Positions 10,596-20,450 of a DNA stretch of 64,000 nt are shown piece by piece (position 1 is the first letter of the stretch; each line of letters starts with the position of its first letter). This DNA comes from Diabrotica undecimpunctata (taxonomy: Eukaryota; Arthropoda; Insecta; Coleoptera; Chrysomelidae): positions 9,611,230-9,675,229 of the forward strand of contig NC_092803.1 of the NCBI RefSeq assembly GCF_040954645.1. Reading direction: 5' to 3'. A program made the position numbers and the translations under genes. Below the pieces are notes generated by a model. The model was not told the DNA's origin and did not search any database. It saw only the letters and a list, made by a program, of their open reading frames with translations.

Positions 10596-12041
10596 TACAC
10601 TCATGGACAAAAATATCGAATATTTTGGAATTTTCCAATTTTTTTGTATTAGTCACTATTATTTGTAGTCACGATAATATTCATATAGTAGGCTGATGTA
10701 CTCAACTGGTTTGAAATATTTTGATGTTTATTTTGACGTTTATTCAGTGGTTAGTGTCATTCGTACATTTTATCATAAAAAACCTTCTTCACGTAAAGAA
10801 AAAATCATACTAATTCGTTTATTTTTAGTTTAATTTATTAAGTTTAATTAAATATTGTTTTGATTTCTATAATTTCGAATACTCTAAAAAGGTACCGCGA
10901 ATCAGGAAATTTTATATGAAGGTCTGGTCAAGGACGCCCAAGGTGCACAACCGCAATTGATGACCGTTTTTTGGTTCTTAATTCTACACGAATTCGTTCA
11001 TTGACATCGATGCACCTCAGAAATGAGCTATTAAATGTTAGACAAGTTAATGTGAGTTCACAAACAATTAGACGAAGATCAAAAGAAGCAAAGTTAAAGC
11101 CGAGATGCCCCGCCAAAGTTCCACGTCTTCTCCAAAATCATAAAGCTTGTCATTTGGAATTTGCAAGAACACATATTTAGTGGAATATTGACAACTGGAA
11201 AAATGTTCTTTTCACTGATGAGACCAGAATCCTATTATGGAAGCCAGATGGTCAAAGCTACGTATAAAGAAGAGTTGGGGAACGATTCGCCAGCTGCAGT
11301 CTCGCCCAGACCGTTAGTTTTGGAGTTGATGGCATAATTCTTTGGGAAGGTATTAGTTGGGAGGTACTTGTAGAAGTGATTGGACGGATGACTGGTGATT
11401 CTTACATTTAAAACATCCTGCAAGATCATGTTTTGTCATATGTTGGTTACATTGGATATGAAAGATTCACGTTAATGCACAATAATGCTCGACCACATGC
11501 CGCTGCCATAGTGAGTAATTATTTTGATGAGGTCCAAATTATCGAAGATTGGATTGGCCACCGTTTAGCCGGATTTAAATCCAATAGAGCACATGTGGGA
11601 TCACCTAAAACGCAGCAAACGACAAAGAAATCCCGTTCCAAATACGATAGAGCAGCTTTGGTTTGCTGCACAGGATGAATGGAATGCAATTTCCCAAGAA
11701 TATGTCCAAAATTTACTTGCAAGCATGCTGAGAAAGATGCAAGCAGCAGTAATAGCTAGAGGGGAGAATACTCGTTATTGATCATGCACTTTTTTTAGTT
11801 AAAACGACTTATTTAAGCAATTTAAATTATCATTTAAGTTTAGAGTAAAATAACCTTATTTACCTAATATTAAACATTTAATTTTTTCGCAATTTTCTCT
11901 GCATAAAAACTTAAAATTCTTCATTAAACATTGTTAACATAAACTCTATTTTACAATAAACGACTTGATTGACCAGAATTTATTTTGAAAAAACAAAAAT
12001 TAGAAAATTCCATAATATTCGATATTTTTGTCCATCAGTGT
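10596..12041 (+). mobile_element. Tc1-like DNA transposon
   Basis: The left end CACTCATGGACAAAAATATC continues to TTTTGGAATTTTC, and the right end is its inverse with only about two mismatches over 38 bases (ending GATATTTTTGTCCATCAGTG). TA dinucleotides flank both ends. The length (about 1.45 kb) and the interior transposase fit Tc1. A disabled transposase gene lies between. Confidence 0.92.
10880..11781 (+). pseudogene. Tc1 transposase, disabled
   Basis: The order is typical: N-terminal DNA-binding part ending GQGRPRCTTAIDDRF, then VNVSSQTIRRRSKEA, catalytic NVLFTDETRILLWKPDG, GERFASC, ILQDHV, ERFTLMHNNARPHAAA, PDLNPIEHMWDHLKRS and a terminal ARGENTRY followed by a stop. The DD34E triad reads D (FTDE), N where D is expected (LMHNNARPH instead of DNARPH), and E (PIEH). 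In-frame stops occur before the catalytic domain and in mid-domain, and a frameshift sits near 11580. The enzyme is therefore dead, although its inverted repeats are nearly perfect. Confidence 0.92.
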
Positions 12042-12094
12042 TAAAAGACTTTTTTGTATGATGTGTGATAAAATACTAGAACAATTATTGAATA

Positions 12095-13115
12095 GGAATT
12101 TATTCAACTATTAAACCACTATTCAAATCTGACGAAGAAATATATTTACAGAATTATCACCCTAATCTCAAATATAGGCAAAATATTAGAAAAAATAATT
12201 AAAATAAGACTTTCAAATTTTTAAAACAAATTTAATATACTATATGAATGTCAGTATGGATTTCAAGAAGGAAAATCCACTGAACATGCAATCTGTGCTC
12301 TAGCAGCTAACATCTACAAAGCTCTTGATAATGCCAGATCAGCTCTTTGTATATTTGTAGATCTATAAAAGGCATTTGACACTGTTTTACATAAAATATT
12401 ACCAACTAAATTAAAAAAATATGGTATTAGAACGCTTGCATATAATATCCTAGAAAGTTATCTTCTAAACAGGCAACATTATGTTTATATATGTAGATGG
12501 AGATATTAATAAGGGAAGAATTATATTCTATGGAGTCGTGCAGGGATCACTCTAAGGACCAATTTTCTTCAATATCTACATTAACGATCTATTCAGACTG
12601 AATATTACAGGTAAGATAATACGCTTTGCAGATGACATAGCTATTTTTTATGATGCAAATACATGGGGTAATTTAAAACAAAAAGCCGAAACAGACTTTG
12701 CTACAATTCAGAAATGGTTTCAGTTTAATAAGCTCACCTTAAATTTAGATAAAACACAATATATGCTATTTACATCGTATGTAAGTAACTTCCCAAATCT
12801 TCGCTCATTAAAGTCTCATGCAAAAAATTAAATTCCATATACATATACATATGAGATTAAATATCTAGGTATAATAATTGATAAACATTTAAGATGGAAT
12901 TCTCAAGCAAATACTATAGTAGTTAAATTAAGAGGGCTACTATCAAGATTCATATTTTTAAAACAATTTTTAGGGATAACTCGTTTAAGAATTCTTTATT
13001 ATGCACTTATACAATCTCAACTTACCTATGGCCTTTTATGATGGGGTGGAATATGGAATAATTACTTGCATTCTTTAAACATTATTCAGAAGTGTCTAAT
13101 TGAAATATTCTAGCG
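12095..13115 (+). pseudogene. Jockey/CR1-type LINE reverse transcriptase fragment
   Basis: One mostly continuous plus-strand frame carries the motifs in order: ISNIGKILEKIIKIRLSNF, YGFQEGKSTEHAI, CIFVDL.KAFDTVLH, FYGVVQGSL.GPIFFNIYIN (stop within), KIIRFADDIAIFY with both catalytic Asp present, FNKLTLNLDKTQYM, EIKYLGIIIDKHLRWNSQ and LTYGLL. It lacks the endonuclease and the tail. Stops interrupt it (for example VDL* before KAF). It starts 50 bases past the Tc1 right end, so the Tc1 may have inserted at or beside its 5' edge. Confidence 0.88.
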
Positions 13116-13340
13116 AGCTGTTGTATAAGCTACGTCCACACTATGTCGAATGGTGTCGTTCGACTCGGTCGGCCGACACTGTCGAACAAGTATGGACATG
13201 TCGCCCGGCTTTGTTGAACCATGTCGGGTCGAATCGAACGCAATCCGAATCAAGTCGGTACGGATCAAAGGAAGTCGAGCGACATCAGTAGGTGTGGACG
13301 TGTTGAAACGTGTCGGTCAACTTTTTGAGTAAATATTTAG

Positions 13341-13415
13341 GCTGTTTATTTGTGTTTATATCAAAATTATTCCATTTAGCTGTTTATTTGTGTTTATCAA
13401 AATTATTCTATTTAA
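13341..13415. repeat. Two-copy tandem duplication
   Basis: GCTGTTTATTTGTGTTTAT followed by CAAAATTATTC occurs twice in a row, with small differences (TTATATC against TTATC, TTCCATTTA against TTCTATTTA). It is a local slippage-type duplication inside the Harbinger derivative. Confidence 0.85.
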
Positions 13416-13527
13416 AATAATTTTATTTTTAAAACATTTTTATTAACACGTATTTATAAATGGAGTTTAATGATGAACAAACCATTTCATTTATAGAAAT
13501 GTATAGATAACGTGATTATTTGTGGGA

Positions 13528-13713
13528 TCAGACTAACTCCCTATACAAAAAATCACCAATAAACTCTTCTGTACTATACTTTTTCCTGCCTCGTACAAGG
13601 CTGGGCCTTACCCAAAATCGCCTTGGGCGACAACGACAGCGTTGTTGTTGACTTTCTGCAACTGCAATGATAATTGCAGCAGCCGCAATTGCAGCATCTT
13701 CAGAGTCACTCAT
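13528..13713 (-). pseudogene. Harbinger transposase N-terminal stub
   Basis: The minus-strand protein starts MSDSEDAAIAAAAIII, continues RCRCRPRRFWVRPSLVRGRK and stops after about 61 residues. The RRFWVRP.L motif is the N-terminal hallmark of HARBI1-like transposases, found before the DDE nuclease, which is absent here. It sits inside matching TIRs with TAA duplications, so the assignment rests on two independent lines. It has no nuclease activity. Confidence 0.8.
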
Positions 13714-13874
13714 TATTTAAAAAATGTAATCAAAATTCACTAACTAATTTATTTAACTTGCTTGATCAGTGACTGTCGCTCAACTAGTCTACATATACTG
13801 TGGTGTGTGGACAAGTCAAAAGTCGACAGTGTCGAACGACATATGTCGGTCGACCTAGTCTGGACACGGCTTAA

Positions 13875-14393
13875 TGAAAGTCAATTTTTAACTGTTAGTC
13901 CAGTCGTCAGAGAGTTGACCTCTAAAAATCATACGAACAAGCTGAATTTTGTCGAGAATGTTATTTTGGGACTCCAAAAAAGATGCAAAAAAATTTATCA
14001 CTTTTACCTCCGGGATTACCCCTAAAACCTCCCTCGCAGGGGGGTAAAACGTGAAAAAATCGATTTACAAAGAATCTATACACCGTAGAAAAAAATGTAG
14101 CTGAGATCATTTTAAACAATTTGTGTACTTACAGTTGTGTCACCTGCTATATTAAAATTAAAATGAACGTATTTAATGTAAGTACGCATATGTAACTTAC
14201 TATTTATATTTATACAATTGTTAAATATTTCTTTGTTTGAATATAAATTTAAATATAAGTTTGAATATAAAGTCTCATGCACAAGGGGTGCTACTTTTAT
14301 AGTAACTCTACTTTAGCGAGTTTTTATGGTTATTTAGTATGCTTTTTGTTTCTTGTAATCTATGTAAGCTTCCTACTAATAATAAATAAACAT
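13875..14393. other. No gene recognised
   Basis: This stretch contains a moderately GC-rich part (13980-14050, CCTCCCTCGCAGGGGGGTAA) and AT-rich sequence. An open frame at 13762-14025 crosses the Harbinger right end and is not credible as a gene. Confidence 0.4.
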
Positions 14394-14700
14394 TATTATT
14401 ATTATCCAGATTTAGCCATATGGCTCACACTCCCTCTAAGGGGAAAATTCACTCATCCCAGATACCTACGGTATCAAAAGGATTGAGCTCTGGTGGGACT
14501 CGTTCCATGTTATCGAGTCCTAGGTGACTTGGTGTATCTCCCAAAAATTTTGGCACGCATCTGGACGTCGAAAGTAGCACAGCTTTCTGCATGATCTCTT
14601 ATAGATGTTCATTCAGACCCAGCTTTTTTATATTTTCTAGGAGATTCTTCGGAATGACTCCAGTGGTAGAAAGTACTTTCCATTCTCCATTGTCCACTTA
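14394..14700 (-). pseudogene. LINE 3' end with ATT tail
   Basis: The minus strand reads GEWKVLSTTGVIPKNLLENI, then KKLGLNEHL*EIMQKAVLLS (one stop), FLGDTPSHLGL and VGIWDE, with the stop codon at 14449-14451. The TTGVIP...LQKAVLL pattern is a LINE polyprotein C-terminus. The 3' untranslated part ends in a run of AAT/ATT triplets at 14390-14405. The copy is severely 5'-truncated. The clade is uncertain. Confidence 0.7.
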
Positions 14701-15118
14701 TTTGTTTATTTATTTATTAATATTATTATTATTCATCCAAATGGATGGATTAAAGATAGACGAAACAACTGGGTGGGAGTAAGGGTGACACATTTCAAGC
14801 TCTTAAAACCACTTGAAAATGTCTCACATATATTTTAGGTGGAAATCACACCAAATATATTGGCGTGAGTATCCAAAACTGTTTTGGGATTGTAAATAAC
14901 CTTTTAACGAATTGGTAAAAAATGAGACATCTCACAGGTTGGTAGCACAAAAGGGTCACTGAGGCAAGCAGAAGAATAGCAGCTATGGGAATTTATGATT
15001 TAACCGAATATAAGTAATAAGTATTGGAGTAACGAGAATATAATAAAAACAAAACTAAAACACAGTAGTACAATACTGTTCTAAAGATATATTCTTGTAG
15101 CATCTTAATGCAAGTATG
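14701..15118. other. No gene recognised
   Basis: AT-rich sequence with a TTTATTTATT run at 14700-14740. No coding motif or repeat boundary is visible. Confidence 0.4.
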
Positions 15119-15297
15119 TACTATTTTTTGGGAATAAGCGATAATTTTAAGTTTCAAATAAATTTAATTTTGGCATTTCGATCTCCACTTCCGAAATCGT
15201 TCTCAAAATACGATTTTCGAGATGGAAATCGAAATCGAGTCAAAAATAAACTTATTTTAAACTTAAAATTATGGCCTATTCCCAAAAAAATAGTAAT
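15119..15297. repeat. Foldback of Penelope-like tails
   Basis: CTATTTTTTGGGAATAAGC...AATTTTAAGTTT on the left is mirrored by AAACTTAAAATTATGGCCTATTCCC on the right, with arms of about 80 bases. The centre holds CCACTTCCGAAATCGTTCTC followed by AAAATAC, the motif that marks the Penelope-like 3' ends at 18511, 45504 and 49540. It looks like a miniature, diverged version of the inverted arrangement at 45504-46894. Confidence 0.65.
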
Positions 15298-16247
15298 TAA
15301 GATAGTACAAATTGCGTTAAAATGCATTTTATGTAGCATAACGTTTCAAAAAGCAAACGTCATAATATCTACCTTTTTTCGAAATTTTTAATTCATTGTG
15401 ATGATCAAATAAATTCATGGTTCAACAAACACACACACTTATACACATACATACACACCTAGTACGCGTTCTTCATGGGTCCTGGTTTCAACTCTCTGCG
15501 AAATACTCTGGGAGCAGTTATCAAACAGAAGATGGGACCAGAGACCATAGTAGGAGAAAGGTTTTCATTAAAGGCAGCTTGGGTTGTAATCAGTACATTC
15601 GCGATGTGGAAATCTTCCTGGATCTTCGCCGCCTTAAAATAAGGCAGGCTGAAAACAGAGACGGAGAGAAAGAGAAAAACAATGACTTTGACAAGGTAAA
15701 GGAAGAGCAATAGCTAGATAATACCCCCTGAAGTAATGCCTTACGGTAGGTCTGCGACCGAGTAACACCAAATGAGAATATTGTAACATGCGATGATACG
15801 TTAATGTATTTTCTACCCCAAAACAATATACATACACATATACACACATACGTACACACAGACACACCCACATTCACACCCAGCACATTAATTAACAGAT
15901 TAATTATTGCCCTCCTAAAAATTATCTACTTTTTAAATTATAATTTTGTAATTTCGTAACCTATTTGTATTAAAAGTATTGGTAAATATATTATAATTTA
16001 TTTATAAAATGTTATAGATTTCGATATTTTATAGGATCATGTCGAACAAAACGTTCTAATCTAAATGCACAACAAGCCGATAGTAACGAACTGCTTCCCA
16101 ACAACACATATCTTAATTAAACGGCATCCGATCGGTTGTAAACAAGAAGCTATCAACCGATGCCACATTTAAAGCGTTCTACAATATATGTTACTGCAAC
16201 TATACAAGAATTTTTTCTAACGTTTTTAATAGTATTTGTACATCTTC
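15298..16247. other. No gene; CA-rich microsatellites
   Basis: Short (CA/TACA)n tracts occur at about 15424-15466 and 15828-15890. Overlapping open frames at 15417-15886 are on both strands and carry no motif. An imperfect inverted repeat (CGGCATCCGATCGGTTG... CAACCGATGCC) lies at 16121-16163. Confidence 0.45.
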
Positions 16248-16249
16248 TA

Positions 16250-17872
16250 CACTCAGATACAAAAAAAACCGCAACGGAGAAAATTTTGGTCAAATTCAAA
16301 GTATTTCAGTTTTTTTATTTTAAGCCCTATTTTGATGATTTTTTTAAGACACTGTGTGTAAATTTATAAATTTTAATTTGATATAGTCAGTTTTTTGATA
16401 AAATTTTATATTTGACTTATTGTAGGGGGTTAATTAAAACGTGGTTTTATTATCCTAACTTTGAAACATCCTGTGGAATAATTTCGTTTGCGAATTTTAG
16501 TAAAACCTTATTTTTCGGTTGCAACCATGTCTCCTAAGCTTTGTGTTTTTTGTTTAATGTCAAAATATGCCTTGGATAATTTTTTAGAGCCAAATGAATT
16601 TGCCACCCAGAATTTTATCACTTTTTTAATTATGATTATTTTGGAGTTATTTTGCGAGGTGGCTTTGGTAACTGTTATCATTATGTCATATTGATACTTA
16701 CATTTTGTTTACCTATGATTGATCATGGTTCTTAGTGTCGAAGATTGTACGAAAGCCGTTGCTCTGGTTGAAGATGGGCGAAATTATGAATGTGTGGCTA
16801 GAGTACTATACACACTCATCGCTCTACCATCCAAAGGGTAGTGAAACGTTTTATACTAACTGGAACAAACAAGCGAAAAGCGGCAAGTAACAGGAAGCGC
16901 AAAACTACCGCTTTAGATGATCGTTTTATACGAGTCAACGCTTTGCGGGAACTTTGCGAGAGAATTGGTATTTATTGAGGGTTCGTTGACTGCACACCGG
17001 TATATTGAAGAAATTTTAGCGAATCACGTAAGTTGGTATTCATAAAATGAACTGGCCAGCGTGTTCGCCAGATCTGAACCCAATAGAGTACGTTTGGTAG
17101 AAATATTAGAAGTCGCACCAGCCTCAATTAACGAACTTCGCTTGGCTCTAGAAGAGGAATGACAAAACATTCAGCAAGATGATATCACAACCTTCTAGAC
17201 AGCATGAACCGATATGTACAGGCAGTTATGGATGCTAGGGGAGGCAATACAAAGTATTAAGTTATTTTTTAGTAGTTTTTCTTTGTTGTTTGTGTCCTTA
17301 GGTTAAGTTACATTTAAGTTGTTTTTTTATGTTTTATTATTGTTATCATTGTTCATTAAAACCAAGATCATGTCGTTGCTTTTAATCATTATTTAAATAC
17401 AGTGCTTCTGGGATGTTAATATGACATCCCTTCGATATCAGTCACCAAAGCCACCATCGTCGTATTACAAATTAATACAAAAGATAATGGCAGTAATAGG
17501 AAAAGTCATAAATTGTGGGTGACAAAGTCATTTCGCTCCTTAAAATGAACCAGTCCATATTTTTACACGAAACAAAAAACATAATATTTAGAAGACATGG
17601 TTGTAACCGAAAAACGTAGTTTTATGAAAATCCGCTAACGGAATTATTCCACAGGATGTTTCAAAGTTAGGATAAAACACCACCTTTCAATTAACCCCGT
17701 ATAATAAATCAAATACAAAATTTTATTAAAAAACTCACTATACTAAATTAAAATCTATAAGTTTTTACACAGTGTGCTAAAAAATCATAAAAAATATTGC
17801 TAAAAATAAAAAAACTGAAATACTTTGAATTTGACCAAAATTTTCTATGTTGCGTTTTTTTTTTCATCTGAG
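16250..17872 (+). mobile_element. Tc1/mariner element with long inverted repeats
   Basis: The element is bounded by TA on both sides (16248-16249 and 17873-17874). The left arm (16250-about 16530) and right arm (about 17594-17872) are inverted copies of about 280 bases at moderate divergence. For example, CTTTGAAACATCCTGTGGAA is mirrored by TTCCACAGGATGTTTCAAAG. The outermost bases are CTCAGAT. A decayed, internally deleted Tc1 transposase lies between the arms. The long arms match Tc1-superfamily elements with extended TIRs. Confidence 0.88.
16725..17260 (+). pseudogene. Tc1-like transposase, internally deleted
   Basis: The start MVLSVEDCTKAVALVEDGRN, followed by YECVARVL, is the paired-like DNA-binding domain. 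Degraded TGTNKRKAGSG and LDDRFIRVNAL blocks follow. The frame then jumps to LTAHRYIEEILANHV and on to SPDLNPIEYVW, SINELRLALEEE and a C-terminal MNRYVQAVMDARGGNTKY. The segment holding the first and second catalytic Asp is deleted; only the final Glu of PIEY is left. Many frameshifts add to the damage. Confidence 0.85.
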
Positions 17873-17874
17873 TA

Positions 17875-18440
17875 TATATTCATGAAAGCATATTTTTAAT
17901 TACTTTTCTCCACTCAATTCACTCACTACAACACTTCAATTTATAGAAAAAATTAACCTTTTCAATAAACAGTAGAATGTAATAAAAATCCAATTTGCAA
18001 CGTTTCTATATTTCGATAAACCGGCTATGCGCTTACAGAGGAAAATGGCACTCATTAACAAAATTGAAAAACCAAAAAACATTTGAATCGCATGCGACAG
18101 AGTAGAATCAAATAGCAAATTAACTTCTGGAATAATTTATTTTTGAAACAATAAACAACTTTTTTGATTGTCATTGACAAAGCTACCAATCGGTCATTAA
18201 ATACATATTCAAATGAGTATATTAATATTTTATGATGCGAAATTACTAACTAGCAATAACATTGCAACTCTTTACTTTTTTATATTTTTTTGTCGCCAGA
18301 AATCCACTGAATTTTTTTGTCGAAACGTCTTTTGACTAATTGTTAATAACCGAAGTCACATATTTATACCATGAGTTAAAGTATTTCTTCCGAAGAGTTA
18401 ATTAAGTTGAGTTCCGAGGAGGTAATTTGGTAATTGAAGT
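17875..18440. other. No gene recognised
   Basis: AT-rich sequence. The minus-strand frame at 17936-18118 (MLFDSTLSHAIQMFFGF...) is hydrophobic, short and without recognised homology, so I do not call it. Confidence 0.4.
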
Positions 18441-18442
18441 AG

Positions 18443-18446
<4 letters not shown>

Positions 18447-18494
<48 letters not shown>
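18447..18494. repeat. (AT)n microsatellite
   Basis: About 24 uninterrupted AT units followed by TAATAAAATATATT. It lies directly at the end of the Penelope-like fragment. Confidence 0.95.
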
Positions 18495-18496
<2 letters not shown>

Positions 18497-18510
18497 AAAT
18501 ATATTTTTTT

Positions 18511-19205
18511 AAAGGTTAAAATACGTTTATTGACGTTTCAATTTCCACTTCGGAAATCGTTCTCAAAATACAAATATTACAAATACAATAAAACAAAAAA
18601 ATTTTGTTTTATTGTTACTTAGTGAAAAAATCTTCTAATAATTTAATTTTATCTGATTCATCTATATTGATAATTCAGATATACATTATACATTTTAAAG
18701 TAGACGACTTTAAAATGATATTGCCAATATTGTTGAGTTGCGTTCCTAGGACGACTTTACTTATAAAATAGTTCATTCGATTACATGAAATCAACTTTAA
18801 CTTGAGAATATCCGTCAGAAAAGATCAGAGCATGTAATTCGTCTTTAAAAGACAACACATGCCATGATGACAGTAAAATTCTCCTGTTAGTGATTCCATA
18901 GTAAATTATGAGGGAAAAACCAGGAAAAAAACCTCATAATACTATCCCGACATGGTAAGTATTTGATCGTGCATTTAGTTTACCTTCAATAAACATCAAA
19001 TTCCGATTTTATATGTTTGTTATTTAAAAAACATAAATGATGTATTCTCTATATGTTACTGACTTACCAATACTGGTATTTTCCTTTTAATAACTTCCTC
19101 TTTCAATATGGGTAACCAGATCCTACTACATTCTACCGAGGAATTCGCGACACAATTGGTCTCATTTAGCATAATTAGAGTCGCTTCTTTGATTTTTCTT
19201 TTTTT
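18511..19205 (-). mobile_element. Penelope-like element 3' fragment
   Basis: Reading minus, a short coding exon is followed by GTAAGTCAGT (a strong splice donor). About 450 bases then carry the same landmarks as 46307-46860, including TCATGGCATGTGTTGTC-like and CAACTCAACAATATTGGCAA segments. The end is GATTTCCGAAGTGGAAATTG...ACGTCAATAAACGTATTTTA. The copy is truncated at about 19205 by AT-rich DNA, so it starts in the middle of the last coding exons. Confidence 0.75.
19068..19200 (-). pseudogene. Penelope-like C-terminal exon piece
   Basis: The minus strand encodes KEATLIMLNETNCVANSS, then CSRIWLPILKEEVI and KRKIPVL, directly before the GTAAGT donor at 19061-19067. The identical exon border is found at 46306/46307 in the fuller copy. 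In Penelope-like elements this stretch follows the GIY-YIG endonuclease (the 'KR.I.EA..I' region). The upstream part is missing, so this is a relic. Confidence 0.7.
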
Positions 19206-19351
19206 TTTTTAATTTTGATTTTTAATATTGTATTAAAATAACATTTTTTAAAATGGTTCTAAAACAGTTTTCATTAACATCTTTAACAGATATTTTTTTC
19301 AAATGTGGTTTAATTCCGTCTTAAACTGTTACGAATATATTTTGCCTACCA

Positions 19352-19545
19352 CATGGGGTATTATTATAAGGGGTAGAAAATTGGGGACTGAAATTATGGG
19401 GGTCGAGATAGGGCAAGCAAAATAAATCGAAACTTATGCGAACGGCACTCAGGGTTTGTTTGGAGAGCTGGGGTCGTGGACAGATTGGGGCAACTACCAA
19501 AAAAATGAAACAAAGGGATACTTACATGAATCTCCTTGGACAAAT
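19352..19545. repeat. Unknown dispersed repeat, copy 2
   Basis: GGGTATTATTATAAGGGGTA, then GAAAATTGGGG... to GGATACTTACATGAATCTCC matches 3176-3370 with about 20% changes. The related right part seems to lie at 21200-21300, so this copy may be split by the element at 19715-20450. The class is unknown. Confidence 0.5.
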
Positions 19546-19826
19546 AAACAAATGGACGCCGCTTCGAAGAATCCTAAACTTGCTGGATTTAGGAAAAATA
19601 TCCCTAAAATAAAAAACACATCAAAGGGTTAAGAGATTATTCTAAAATAAAGCAAACAAAATCGTTAAGAGAAATGAAATAAACATTTATTTCTGTCTCA
19701 AACAAACAGTTACATATTCGCTCCGTGCTTAACCATGGTAGGGATACCTTGAAACGATGCCAGCGTGCGTAGCGGCGATATATGACAAAATTGGACCTAT
19801 CTTTTTACGCATAAATTTTATCAAAA

Positions 19827-19995
19827 ATGGGTGCAAATAGATGTTGCGTATTTAATTGTTAATATGGTAATTGTATGTTAATGGTAATTGCTAATAATAG
19901 CAAAAATTGTGAGTGTAGTTTTTATAGGCTCCCAAAGATTACATATAAATTAGAGAAAAGAAAAAGATGGATTCATGGTATTAACATGAAAAAGT
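19827..19995 (+). pseudogene. THAP-like zinc-finger exon, one stop
   Basis: ATG at 19827 reads MGANRCCVFNC, a stop, then about 18 residues, then CECSFYRLPKITYKLEKRKR followed by WIHGIN. The layout Met-x4-Cys-x-Val-x2-Cys, a spacer, Cys-Ser-Phe-Tyr-Arg-Leu-Pro, then Arg/Lys-Trp is the N-terminal half of a THAP C2CH DNA-binding domain. It ends at AAAAA/GTAAATATC, a usable splice donor, so the remaining zinc ligands would lie in a later exon. The single in-frame stop makes it a pseudogene. THAP domains occur in P-element-type and Kolobok transposases and in host proteins. Confidence 0.55.
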
Positions 19996-20048
19996 AAATA
20001 TCACATAAATTCATTTTTATGTAATTGAAATAGGAAAAATTTAAATAA

Positions 20049-20294
20049 CTACCTTAAATGATATTTCATAGGCTTCAAGCTAACTGCAGCCTGCCAGATG
20101 ACTTTACCTTTTATATCATAACTTTTACTATTATTGTTTTTAATTATATGCTCTTCCTCTGCCACATGAAAAACTTTGTACTTTGTCAGTACTAGATTTT
20201 TCCCTTTCTTTTCCGTTTGTGGTTGAAAAGATAAATTGTGATTAATTTTGATAAACCCAGATTTTAATACCACATTTATTTTGTACATAAACTG
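20049..20294 (-). CDS. Unidentified exon-like frame inside the THAP element
   Basis: The minus strand has a strong acceptor (ATATTTTTTCAG), then an open frame FMYKINVVLKSGFIKINHNL, continuing VFHVAEEEHIIKNNNSKSYD and VIWQAAVSLKPMKYHLR. It ends at TTTAAG/GTAGTTA, a possible donor, so it could be an internal exon of about 245 bases. I do not recognise it. It runs opposite to the THAP exon, which is unusual for one gene. It may be a different captured fragment or a chance frame. Confidence 0.3.
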   Translation of the reverse strand, partial: QFMYKINVVLKSGFIKINHNLSFQPQTEKKGKNLVLTKYKVFHVAEEEHIIKNNNSKSYDIKGKVIWQAAVSLKPMKYHLR

Positions 20295-20450
20295 AAAAAA
20301 TATAATTAAAAAACTAATGATTAATAATTGTCAATTTCATATGTAATCAACAATGTCAAACATATGCCATATGTTTAACCTCAAATTGGGAGGTCCAAAA
20401 CTGTCAGATGAAGGCGGTAGGTGTCGCGTTTGTCACGAACGGAGCGAATA

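Larger units (their letters stand above)
13129..13871. mobile_element. PIF/Harbinger deletion derivative
   Basis: TIRs pair AGCTACGTCCACACTATGTC on the left with GACCTAGTCTGGACACGGCT on the right, extending inward with GTCGAACGACA-type repeats. TAA flanks both sides (13126-13128 and 13872-13874), the 3-base target duplication typical of PIF/Harbinger. Inside is only the start of a transposase gene on the minus strand, so most of the coding region is deleted. A 37-base tandem duplication lies at 13341-13415. Confidence 0.85.
19715..20450. mobile_element. TIR-bounded element with THAP-like exon
   Basis: The left end TATTCGCTCCGT and right end ACGGAGCGAATA are inverted. Further in, GACAAAATTGGACCT (19784-19798) is mirrored by AGGTCCAAAACTGTC (20391-20405), so the TIR is about 80 bases and diverged. 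Inside, the plus strand has the first exon of a THAP-type protein and the minus strand a second exon-like frame. A THAP domain inside TIRs suggests a P-element- or Kolobok-type origin, but I could not confirm a target duplication. Confidence 0.5.

Noticed and set aside
15417..15886. Overlapping 80-98 codon frames on both strands
   Set aside because: They overlap CA-rich microsatellite DNA in several phases and show no motif, so they are chance frames.
18447..18494. Possible origin or promoter in AT-rich tract
   Set aside because: It is a plain dinucleotide microsatellite with no supporting feature.
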